Positions 6,865 through 12,480 of a DNA stretch of 12,480 bases are shown here, piece after piece. A program made the position numbers and the translations under genes. The first letter of the stretch is position 1. Every line of letters starts with the position of its first letter. The stretch is from the NCBI GenBank assembly GCA_003023105.1, contig PXSZ01000043.1, positions 1-12,480 on the forward strand. The letters are read 5' to 3'. Below the pieces are notes generated by a model that worked only from the letters and a program-made list of their open reading frames with translations, was not told where the DNA came from and made no database searches. The stretch comes from Bacteroidetes bacterium QH_10_64_37 (GTDB lineage Bacteria > Bacteroidota > Rhodothermia > Rhodothermales > Salinibacteraceae).

Positions 6865-8181
6865 ATGGACATTGCTCCTTCCGACCTCGCCCTCCAAAAC
6901 AGCCGACGGTTCTACGAGCGCGCGCACCACTCCATCCCCGGCGGCGTGAACTCGCCCGCCCGGGCGTTCGACAGCGTGGGCGGCACGCCCCTCTTCATTG
7001 AGGAGGCCGAGGGCGCGTACCTGACGGACGCCGACGAGAACGAGTACCTCGACTACGTGGGCTCCTGGGGCCCCATGATCTTCGGCCACGCCCACCCCGA
7101 GGTGGTGGAGGCGGTGCAGGAGCAGGCCGAGGCGTCGACCTCCTTCGGCGCGCCCACCGAGATTGAGATTGAGGTGGCCGAGCTCGTCTGCGACCTCGTC
7201 CCGTCCGTCGAGAAGGTGCGGATGGTCAACTCCGGCACCGAGGCCACCATGAGCGCCGCTCGCCTGGCGCGCGGCTACACCGACCGCGACAAGATCATCA
7301 AGTTCGAGGGCAACTACCACGGCCACGGCGACTTCTTCCTCATCGCCGCCGGCAGCGGGGCCATGACGCTCGGCGAGCCCGACTCGCCCGGGGTGACGAC
7401 GGGCAACGCGAGGGACACGCTCCTCGCCCGCTACAACGATCTCGACCACGTCCGGCAACTCGTGGAGGCCAACCAGGGCGAGGTGGCCTGCATCATCGTG
7501 GAGCCGATTGCGGGCAACATGGGATGCATCCCGCCGGCGCCGGGCTTCCTGGACGGCCTGCGGGAGCTGTGCGACGCCCACGACATCGTCCTCATTTTCG
7601 ACGAGGTCATGACGGGCTTCCGGGTGGCCCCGGGGGGCGCGCAGGAGCGCTACGGCGTGATTCCCGATCTCACTTGTCTCGGCAAAATCATCGGGGGCGG
7701 CCTGCCGGTGGGCGCCTACGGCGGGCGGCAAGAGATCATGGACTACGTGTCGCCGACCGGACCGGTCTACCAGGCGGGCACCCTCAGCGGCAATCCGCTG
7801 GCCATGCGCGCCGGGCATACCATTCTCTCGAAGATTGCCGAGGAGAAAGACCGCATTTACGACGAGTTGGAGGACTACGCAGAGGCGCTCCAGGAGGGCA
7901 CGGAGCACAATCTCGACGCGCTGGGCCTCGACTACACGACCCATCAGGTGGGGGCGATGGGCAGCCTCTTCTTTACCGACCGAGAGGTCGTGGATCAGGA
8001 GACGGCAAAAGCCTCGGACACAGAGACGTACGCCGCCTACTTTCACGCGATGATGGAAGAAGGCATCTACCTGCCGCCGTCGCAGTTCGAGGCCCTGTTC
8101 TTTGGCACCTGCCACGGGAGGGCGGAGCTCGACGAGACCCTGAAGACCCAGCGCCGCGCCCTCGAACGAGTGCATTCGTAG
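6865..8181 (+). CDS. hemL: Glutamate-1-semialdehyde 2,1-aminomutase
   Basis: HemL converts glutamate-1-semialdehyde, made by HemA from glutamyl-tRNA, to 5-aminolevulinate, the first committed tetrapyrrole precursor of the C5 pathway. It is a PLP enzyme of aminotransferase class III. The 438-residue protein shows IPGGVNSPARAF, MVNSGTEATMSAARLARG, FEGNYHGHGDFFL, IIVEPIAGNMG, IFDEVMTGFRV with the PLP-contacting Asp, and LGKIIGGGLPVGAYGG with the Schiff-base Lys274. Length and architecture are normal. The C-terminal FFGTCHGRAELDETL differs somewhat from the usual FVS.AH(T/S) pattern but keeps the His. The protein is strongly acidic, as expected for a salt-in halophile. The ATG at 6865 lies 58 bases after the methyltransferase, with no clear promoter between. 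Confidence 0.97.
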   Translation: MDIAPSDLALQNSRRFYERAHHSIPGGVNSPARAFDSVGGTPLFIEEAEGAYLTDADENEYLDYVGSWGPMIFGHAHPEVVEAVQEQAEASTSFGAPTEIEIEVAELVCDLVPSVEKVRMVNSGTEATMSAARLARGYTDRDKIIKFEGNYHGHGDFFLIAAGSGAMTLGEPDSPGVTTGNARDTLLARYNDLDHVRQLVEANQGEVACIIVEPIAGNMGCIPPAPGFLDGLRELCDAHDIVLIFDEVMTGFRVAPGGAQERYGVIPDLTCLGKIIGGGLPVGAYGGRQEIMDYVSPTGPVYQAGTLSGNPLAMRAGHTILSKIAEEKDRIYDELEDYAEALQEGTEHNLDALGLDYTTHQVGAMGSLFFTDREVVDQETAKASDTETYAAYFHAMMEEGIYLPPSQFEALFFGTCHGRAELDETLKTQRRALERVHS

Positions 8182-8209
8182 TCCGGGAGTCGAACGACGA
8201 CTGCCGCCG

Positions 8210-8251
8210 ACACTCCAAACTTCCCACTCCAAACCCCCAACTCCGCACTCC
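8210..8251. repeat. Six tandem degenerate heptamers
   Basis: Reading the plus strand in sevens from 8210 gives ACACTCC, AAACTTC, CCACTCC, AAACCCC, CAACTCC, GCACTCC, a run with consensus nnACTCC (GGAGTnn on the other strand). It resembles the short tandemly repeated heptamers known between genes in cyanobacteria and other genomes. It lies just beyond the U-tract of the terminator at 8252-8291, in the gap between the convergent ends of hemL and the small minus-strand gene. Confidence 0.7.
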
Positions 8252-8291
8252 AAAGAAAAACCCACCTCAGGTCGAAGGGACCGGAGGTGGG
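8252..8291 (-). terminator. Intrinsic terminator of the small acidic minus-strand gene
   Basis: CCCACCTC (8261-8268) pairs with GAGGTGGG (8284-8291), and an inner GGTC/GACC stem continues after one mismatch around a short loop. On the minus strand the hairpin is followed by TTTTTCTTT (8260-8252), a proper U-tract. It starts 23 bases after the stop codon of the gene at 8315-8599. On the plus strand no U-run follows, so it probably serves hemL poorly or not at all. Confidence 0.85.
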
Positions 8292-8314
8292 TAGAAAAGA
8301 GAGACCTTGGCGAC

Positions 8315-8599
8315 TCACGGACTCTCTTCCTCTTCCGTGGTCTTCAAAAGGAGGTCTTTCAACTTCTCGAACTCCTCCCGTTCGAAAGAGAGGCTGAACT
8401 TTCCGGGTTCATCGGCGTCGCCCACTTCGGTAAGGGGCTCGATGTCTGAAGTCTGAACCGCCTCGATAAAGGCGTCCGGATCCATCTCGAAGGCCCCGGC
8501 AAAGTCGGCGGCCGTAGCGGCGTAAATGCCCCCGTACGACTTGATCTCACCGGTCGAGAAGTCTTCGGCGTCCTGCGGCTTGAAGCTAACTCCACGCAT
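8315..8599 (-). CDS. Small acidic protein of unknown function
   Basis: This 94-residue protein starts MRGVSFKPQDAEDFSTGEIK and ends with a charged helix-like region (FEREEFEKLKDLLLKTTEEEESP). It is very acidic, has no Cys, no signal peptide and no membrane segment, so it is probably a soluble cytoplasmic protein. I do not recognise a family. Support for it being real comes from its good intrinsic terminator (8252-8291), a TATATTTC promoter element about 50 bases upstream of the ATG, and base use typical of coding DNA. It stands alone, convergent with hemL and divergent from the universal-stress cluster. The C-terminal EEFEKLKDLLLK could mediate oligomerisation, but that is speculation. Confidence 0.75.
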   Translation of the reverse strand: MRGVSFKPQDAEDFSTGEIKSYGGIYAATAADFAGAFEMDPDAFIEAVQTSDIEPLTEVGDADEPGKFSLSFEREEFEKLKDLLLKTTEEEESP

Positions 8600-8649
8600 G
8601 TTGAGTGGCTAAATTGGTTGTCGGCAACTCGAGAGTTAACCGTGACCAA

Positions 8650-8657
8650 GAAATATA
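8650..8657 (-). promoter_or_regulatory. Possible -7/-10 element for the small acidic gene
   Basis: On the minus strand TATATTTC occupies 8657-8650. It matches the Bacteroidota TAnnTTTG element with one mismatch, and TATATT also resembles a general -10 box. It implies a leader of roughly 45 bases. No good -33 TTTG is seen at the expected distance. The leader also contains AACTC/GAGTT arms (8626-8637) that could be a small operator. Confidence 0.3.
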
Positions 8658-8794
8658 GCCACCGGGCGCGAAAGTTCCCCCCTAAGACTCCCCGACCACC
8701 TTATTCGCAAACAGTCCAGGCGAATAACCGAACAGAGTAGCTAATCTGGGAAGCTCCAGTCTATGACGTATGGATGGGGGGAGATGTGTGCGTT

Positions 8795-8812
8795 TCCCGA
8801 CGGCAGTCGGGA
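8795..8812. promoter_or_regulatory. Small hairpin upstream of the Usp cluster
   Basis: TCCCGAC (8795-8801) and GTCGGGA (8806-8812) form a perfect 7-base-pair stem around a GGCA loop. No T-run follows on the plus strand, so it is not a terminator. It could be an operator or leader structure about 170 bases upstream of the usp start. Confidence 0.35.
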
Positions 8813-8980
8813 CATGTGCGAGTGCGTCCGTTTGTAGGGAGCACTTCCGCCGCAAACACTTCCATCTCTACACGCTTTCACACCTGCATACCTACGAGCT
8901 GACGCCTGAACAGAAGGATGGCTCTGGGAGAACGCAGAACCATTGAGCGTGCTACCTTCGCATCAGTAACCCGGTTCGCT

Positions 8981-9904
8981 ATGCTCTCAATTCGTCGGAT
9001 TCTCTGGCCGACGGACCTTTCGGCGGGGGCTGGGCGGGCGTTTCCGTACGCTGCCGCCCTTGCCTCCTGGCACGAGGCCGAGCTTCACGTGCTCAATGTT
9101 CGAGAGGACCGCTCGGACGCGTCGAATGGAGCGGAAGCGTCGTTCCCGGTCTCCCGGGACACCCTCGCGGATCTCCTCACCGCCGAGGGCGACCCCCCGC
9201 AGCACGTGGACCTGGACACGCTCACGCTGGTGCAGGAGCAGACGGAGAATGGGTCGCCTCCGGATGTCATCGTGACATACGCCGAGGAGCACGATATCGA
9301 CCTCATCGTGGCGGGGACCCACGGGCGACGGGGGCTGCAGCGCTTGCTCATCGGGAGCGTGGCTGAGGAGGTGCTCCGGACCGCCCCGTGTCCCGTTCTC
9401 ACGGTGCGGGGGGAGGAGGACGTAGCGCCGGCCTGGGCTGTACGCAACGTCCTCGTGCCCATCGACTTTTCGGAGGCCTCGATGGGGGCCCTCCGGCACG
9501 CCAAGGAGCTGGCCCTCACCTACGGGGCGCAGATTACGCTCCTGCATGCCGTAGAGGAGGTGGTGTATCCGTCCGCCTACGGCATCGAACCGACCAATCT
9601 GCCGGGTCCTCAGGTCATTGATCGGGTCGAACAAAACTTGGCCGACCTCGCCCGGACCGAAATCGGATACGAGCACGTCGTCGTTCATGCCAATGTGGGG
9701 TACGCGCCCTCCACCATTCTCGACTACGCTGAGGGGAACGAGGTGGACCTCATCGTGATTGCCACCCACGGGCGGACGGGCCTTGAGCGGATGCTCCTCG
9801 GGAGCGTGGCCGAGCGCGTGGTGCGCCGAGCGCCGGCCCCCGTGTTTGTCGTCAAATCCTTTGGCAAGTCGCTCTTGCCCGCATCCAGCGAATCGAATTC
9901 GTAG
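8981..9904 (+). CDS. Tandem-domain universal stress protein (UspA family)
   Basis: The 307-residue protein is two UspA domains in one chain. Domain 1 starts at the N terminus (MLSIRRILWPTDLSAGAGRA) and carries the nucleotide-binding signature GTHG...GS at residues 112-126. Domain 2 starts near Val154 (VRNVLVPIDFSEASMGALRH) and carries ATHG...GS at 261-275. Both fit the G-x2-G-x9-G-S/T pattern of ATP-binding Usps, with the first Gly replaced by Ala in domain 2. Such proteins act in the cytoplasm in stress survival; no catalytic reaction can be assigned. The start at 8981 is chosen because the Usp fold begins at once there; the frame is open further upstream but has no family resemblance. A truncated Usp follows after 49 bases, probably in the same operon. 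Confidence 0.92.
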   Translation: MLSIRRILWPTDLSAGAGRAFPYAAALASWHEAELHVLNVREDRSDASNGAEASFPVSRDTLADLLTAEGDPPQHVDLDTLTLVQEQTENGSPPDVIVTYAEEHDIDLIVAGTHGRRGLQRLLIGSVAEEVLRTAPCPVLTVRGEEDVAPAWAVRNVLVPIDFSEASMGALRHAKELALTYGAQITLLHAVEEVVYPSAYGIEPTNLPGPQVIDRVEQNLADLARTEIGYEHVVVHANVGYAPSTILDYAEGNEVDLIVIATHGRTGLERMLLGSVAERVVRRAPAPVFVVKSFGKSLLPASSESNS

Positions 9905-9953
9905 AGCGTCACAGTTTTCAGCCTGTTCTCGCCCCGCTCCGCAACGCGTCCCC

Positions 9954-10208
9954 ATGACCTTCCAACGCCTTCTCGTGCCTACGGACTTTTCGGTCCATGC
10001 CGATGCGGCGCTGAGCCATGCCGTCTCGCCGGCCGATCGGTTCGACGCCGTCCTGCACCTCCTCCACGTCATCAATGATCCGAGGGCCGGGTGGTACGGC
10101 CTCGGGGACGCCGACGTGCAAATCGATCGCCTCAAGGAGATGGCCGAGTCGAGAGCACATGAGCGACTGGATGACATCGCGCGCGATTCTGCGAACAAAA
10201 ATTCCTGA
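9954..10208 (+). CDS. Truncated universal stress protein lacking the nucleotide-binding half
   Basis: The 84-residue product starts as a normal UspA domain (MTFQRLLVPTDFSVHADAAL, then LHLLHVINDP) and continues through the helix IDRLKEMAESRAHERLDDIA, then ends at ANKNS. A usual Usp domain is about 140-150 residues; here the strand and loop with the G-x2-G-x9-GS motif are absent. Neither other forward frame after the stop restores a Usp sequence, so the missing part is deleted rather than frameshifted. It could be a dead remnant or a small regulatory half-domain able to pair with the neighbouring tandem Usp. Base use remains coding-like. It lies 49 bases after the tandem usp and 4 bases before the next gene. 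Confidence 0.7.
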   Translation: MTFQRLLVPTDFSVHADAALSHAVSPADRFDAVLHLLHVINDPRAGWYGLGDADVQIDRLKEMAESRAHERLDDIARDSANKNS

Positions 10209-10212
10209 ACGA

Positions 10213-10611
10213 ATGCTCGCAGACGACACCCTCGACGAACTGAAGGATGCCGTTCGCGCCTGCAACGAGGCGCGGGGGGCGCTGGTGAAAGCCCTCAACG
10301 CAGCCGATGCGCACGATGACGATCCGGGATCCGATGCCTCCGTCTTGGAGCCCGTGGGGGTGGCCCTTACGGACTGGCGGGATGCGCAGCAGCGATTCAT
10401 GGCGGCCGTTGACGCGTCGGGCGTGCCCGATCCCGCGACGGCCGCGTTGCTTCTGAAGACCAACCACGGCGTCGATCCCGACCGCTGTCGGGACGCTCGG
10501 TGCGGCATTCCGGGGACGGACGTGGAGGGGGCCGATCAGCCGTTCCCCCTCGACCTGAGCGGGGCGCAGGGGATGGTGCTCACCCAGGCGGCCACCAGGT
10601 ATCTGGGGTAG
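10213..10611 (+). CDS. Acidic hypothetical protein
   Basis: This 132-residue soluble protein has no signal peptide or membrane segment. Its N-terminal half (LDELKDAVRACNEARGALVK, then ALTDWRDAQQRFMAAV) looks helical, perhaps a short helical hairpin. The C-terminal half contains DPDRCRDARCGIPG and a closing LSGAQGMVLTQAATRYLG. No family is recognised. The start is uncertain: the frame is open well upstream inside the truncated usp, and the ATG at 10213 is chosen because it follows that gene's stop by four bases. The tight spacing suggests co-transcription, or that both lie at the scar of one deletion. It converges on pyrF with a gap of 62 bases that contains only a purine-rich stretch and no hairpin I can support. 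Confidence 0.6.
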   Translation: MLADDTLDELKDAVRACNEARGALVKALNAADAHDDDPGSDASVLEPVGVALTDWRDAQQRFMAAVDASGVPDPATAALLLKTNHGVDPDRCRDARCGIPGTDVEGADQPFPLDLSGAQGMVLTQAATRYLG

Positions 10612-10673
10612 CTTGAGAAGGGGGGCGTAAGAGCGTGGGGGGGAGAAAGGGAGTATGGGAGAACGAGGAAGAT

Positions 10674-11495
10674 TTATCCGTTCAGCGTGTCGCGGAGGGT
10701 CTTTGCCGCGCCGGCCGCCGCCTCGCCGTAATCGGAGCCGTCCGACGCGTAGAGAATGCTGCGGCTCGAGTTGACCAGCACCGGCCCGTCCTCGGTCGCG
10801 GCCGCGTCCATCACGGCCGCCGGGGCGCCACCCTGCGCGCCCACGCCCGGCACCAGAAAGGGGAGGGACGGACACAGCTCGCGGAGGTCGCGCAGGGCCT
10901 CTGGGGCAGTTGCCCCCACCACAAGTCCCGCCTCGCCCTCCGCGCCCATCGCCCAGTCGCCCACCTGCTGCGCCACGTGCCGGTAGAGCGGCATCCCGTC
11001 GCAGGTGCAGGCCCCCTGCAGGTCTGCCGCTCCGTCGTTGGACGTTCGCGTGAGGACGAACGTGCAGGTGCCCTCGTGCTGCAGGAAGGGCGCGACGCTG
11101 TCGCCGCCCAGGTACGGCGAAACCGTGCAGGCATCGAAGCCGAGACGATCATAGATGGACTCGGCGTAGAAGCGAGCAGAGTGACCGATGTCGCCTCGCT
11201 TGGCATCTCCAATCACGAGACAGTCATCCGGGATCGTCGCCACGACCTGATCCAGAACGGTCAGCCCCGCCGGACCCAGCGCCTCGAAGAAGGCAAAGTT
11301 GGGCTTGAAGGCGCAGGCGTAAGGAGCGGTGGCCTCCACGATAGACGAGCAAAACGCCCGCACGGCGTCTGCTCGCAGCCGCCCATCCTTCAGAAGATCG
11401 GGAAAGCGCGACGCGACGGGATCCAGTCCTACGCAGACCGCCGACTTCTTCTTAGACTGAATGCGGCGAAGACGGCGGGAAAAGGAGTCGGACAT
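10674..11495 (-). CDS. pyrF: Orotidine 5'-phosphate decarboxylase, long (type 2) form
   Basis: PyrF decarboxylates orotidine 5'-phosphate to UMP, the last step of de novo pyrimidine synthesis, without any cofactor. The 273-residue product matches the type 2 subfamily: AVCVGLDP at 19-26, CAFKPNFAFFEALG, LVIGDAKRGDIGHSARFYAE with the catalytic Asp97-Lys99-Asp102 set, TVSPYLGGDSVAPFL, LVVGATAPEAL, LVPGVGAQGGAP as phosphate-binding loop and NSSRSILYAS near the end. The start at 11495 (MSDSFSRRLRRI) fits the usual beginning of the family; an in-frame ATG at 11519 adds eight residues and is a real alternative. Neither has a Shine-Dalgarno. The gene stands alone, divergent from the acyl-CoA dehydrogenase gene and convergent with the Usp cluster. 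No other pyrimidine gene is near. Confidence 0.95.
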   Translation of the reverse strand: MSDSFSRRLRRIQSKKKSAVCVGLDPVASRFPDLLKDGRLRADAVRAFCSSIVEATAPYACAFKPNFAFFEALGPAGLTVLDQVVATIPDDCLVIGDAKRGDIGHSARFYAESIYDRLGFDACTVSPYLGGDSVAPFLQHEGTCTFVLTRTSNDGAADLQGACTCDGMPLYRHVAQQVGDWAMGAEGEAGLVVGATAPEALRDLRELCPSLPFLVPGVGAQGGAPAAVMDAAATEDGPVLVNSSRSILYASDGSDYGEAAAGAAKTLRDTLNG

Positions 11496-11799
11496 GCCGA
11501 GGGGACGTCGATTGGTCATTGGTGGTGGCGCCGCGCTCAAACGTATCGGTCCGTCCGAACGGGTGCAACCGGTAAGCGGGAAGGCACGGAGAATTTCGGG
11601 AGTGGGCACGGGGGGCGGGGAACCGAACGCATTATTTCGCCCTACAAACGGCGCCTGCATCGAAAGCCCTTCTACCCGACCGGCAGGCTGGGCACATCCG
11701 ACCGCTCGGGCCCGCCGGGCCTCCCGTCCCGCCGCTGCGCTTCCCTCTCGGTGCGGCCCTGCGTACCGCATTTTCCTTTACGAACCGACGTACGACGCC
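11496..11799. other. Divergent intergenic region pyrF / acyl-CoA dehydrogenase
   Basis: About 300 bases should contain both promoters. The minus strand carries CCGTTTGTAGGG (11651-11640), the same 12-mer found upstream of usp, in the direction of pyrF. An AT-richer patch (CATTATTTCG, 11630-11639) and the CATTTTCCTTTACG stretch about 20 bases before the dehydrogenase ATG are the only promoter-like sequences, and neither fits a consensus well. The eight codons from 11519 to 11496 may belong to pyrF. Long open frames across this region look like shadows of GC bias. Confidence 0.4.
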
Positions 11800-12480
11800 A
11801 TGGCAGATCGAGGACTCAGCGACGTCAAGGGGGTCTCCCAAGAGGATCAGCAGATGATCCAGAACATCGAGTCGATGATGGGCCCCGAGCCCGAAAACAT
11901 GGGCTTTGTCAAGAACACCTTTTGGGGGCGCCTCCGAGAGGATCTGATTTTTCCCTACCCCCGAGAGGGCGCCGGGGAGCGCGAAAAGTGTGACGCGCTT
12001 CTGGAAGAGCTCGAAGAGTACCTCGAAACCGAGCATCCCCGGGTGAAAATCGACCGAGAGCAGTACATCCCGGAATCGGTCATTGATCGCCTCTTCGACA
12101 TGGGCGTGATGGGCATGATCATCCCGGAGGAGTACGGCGGGCTCGGTCTCGGCGTCACCAGCTACAACCGCGTGCTGGAGCTCATCGGGCGCTATTGCGC
12201 CTCGACCGCCGTGTTGGTGTCGGCTCATCAGTCGATCGGGTGCAAGGCCATCGTATTGTTTGGGACCGAAGAGCAGAAGGAGGAGTACTTGCCCACCGCC
12301 GCGCAGGAGGAGCTGAGCGCGTTCTGCCTCTCCGAGCCGAACGTGGGGTCCGACGCCGCTGCGCAGGAGTCCTTTTCGGTGAAGACGGACGAGGGGAACT
12401 ACATCCTGAACGGCGAGAAAAAGTGGTCCACCTCGGGCGCCATGAGCGCGGTCTTCACGGTGATGTGCAAGAACATGGTG
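11800..12480 (+). CDS. Acyl-CoA dehydrogenase, N-terminal part
   Basis: The gene runs off the right edge after 227 codons. Acyl-CoA dehydrogenases are flavoproteins that make the alpha-beta double bond of acyl-CoA in fatty-acid or branched-chain degradation and pass electrons to ETF. The sequence shows the N-terminal helical domain (ESVIDRLFDMGVMGMIIPEE, then YGGLGLG), a middle region VLVSAHQSIGCKAIVLFGTE, EEQKEEYLPTAA and the flavin/substrate-loop signature FCLSEPNVGSDAAA at residues 175-188, followed by ILNGEKKWSTSGAMSAVFTV. About 60 residues precede the usual start of the fold (MGFVKNTFWGRLREDLIFPY), as in the longer dehydrogenases related to VLCAD/ACAD9. The substrate cannot be judged without the C-terminal half. 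The ATG at 11800 has no Shine-Dalgarno. Confidence 0.92.
   Translation, partial: MADRGLSDVKGVSQEDQQMIQNIESMMGPEPENMGFVKNTFWGRLREDLIFPYPREGAGEREKCDALLEELEEYLETEHPRVKIDREQYIPESVIDRLFDMGVMGMIIPEEYGGLGLGVTSYNRVLELIGRYCASTAVLVSAHQSIGCKAIVLFGTEEQKEEYLPTAAQEELSAFCLSEPNVGSDAAAQESFSVKTDEGNYILNGEKKWSTSGAMSAVFTVMCKNMV

Larger units (their letters stand above)
8600..8980. other. Divergent intergenic region between the small acidic gene and the Usp cluster
   Basis: This 381-base gap should carry the control regions of both flanking operons. On the minus side it holds the candidate element at 8650-8657. On the plus side I see the hairpin at 8795-8812 and a 12-mer CCGTTTGTAGGG at 8828-8839 that recurs upstream of pyrF. 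No confident plus-strand promoter was found. An in-frame upstream extension of usp (from 8918) lacks Usp-like sequence and is treated as leader. Confidence 0.5.

Noticed and set aside
6586..8265. 559-codon minus-strand open frame opposite hemL
   Set aside because: Antisense to hemL with low-complexity His/Gly/Val-rich translation. It arises from strong third-position GC bias.
231..8784. Identical 13-mer GGATGGGGGGAGA at 231-243 and 8772-8784
   Set aside because: G-rich, with about one such match expected by chance in this window, and no shared context beyond being intergenic.
8918..8980. 21-codon in-frame extension of the tandem usp
   Set aside because: No similarity to the Usp fold; the domain begins directly at the ATG at 8981.
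8987..10198. 403-codon minus-strand open frame opposite the usp genes
   Set aside because: Shadow of the tandem usp. No motifs, and the opposite strand encodes clear UspA domains.
10635..11993. 452-codon plus-strand open frame across pyrF and the start of the dehydrogenase
   Set aside because: Antisense to pyrF and out of frame with the dehydrogenase, and its translation is Arg/Gly-rich without family features.
1..12480. tRNA, rRNA, CRISPR, insertion sequence, prophage or defence genes
   Set aside because: None seen on reading both strands. Apart from the short repeats listed, no spaced repeats, transposase motifs or cloverleaf-like sequence were found.

Overview
The window looks like a stretch of chromosome from an extremely halophilic, high-GC member of the Rhodothermota, most likely Salinibacter or a close relative. 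This is inferred from strong GC bias at third codon positions, proteins rich in Asp and Glu (HemL, the 94-residue protein, the 132-residue protein), start codons that nearly all lack a Shine-Dalgarno sequence, and one Bacteroidota-type promoter at the left edge. No rRNA, tRNA, insertion sequence, CRISPR array or phage gene was seen.

Left part (1-2711). The first 200 bases hold the 5' end of a minus-strand gene for an exported protein. Opposite it lies a decayed plus-strand gene (501-882): an intact signal peptide followed by a recognisable piece of a DUF4038/collagen-binding-domain type glycoside-hydrolase-like protein, interrupted by two frameshifts and truncated. Next comes ggt (930-2711), a complete gamma-glutamyltransferase predicted to be a lipoprotein.

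Middle part (2797-8181), all plus strand. A palindromic element precedes an RluA-family pseudouridine synthase. It is followed by a haem cluster: hemF (coproporphyrinogen III oxidase), hemH (ferrochelatase), an uncharacterised SAM-dependent methyltransferase, and hemL (glutamate-1-semialdehyde aminomutase). HemL acts near the start of the C5 tetrapyrrole pathway. HemF and HemH act near its end; no protoporphyrinogen oxidase is present here. HemH has two unusual features: Asn where the family's active-site Glu is expected, and a Cys-rich C-terminal tail.

Right part (8210-12480). A six-unit heptamer repeat abuts the terminator of a small acidic minus-strand gene. Divergent from it is a universal-stress cluster: a two-domain Usp, a Usp cut off before its nucleotide-binding motif, and an unknown acidic protein. 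Minus-strand pyrF converges on this cluster and is divergent from an acyl-CoA dehydrogenase gene that runs off the right edge.

Most of the window is ordinary metabolism. No clearly new multi-gene system was found. The items most worth a second look are the HemH substitution and tail, the methyltransferase in the haem cluster, the competing hairpins at the pseudouridine synthase start, the decayed hydrolase, and the truncated Usp.
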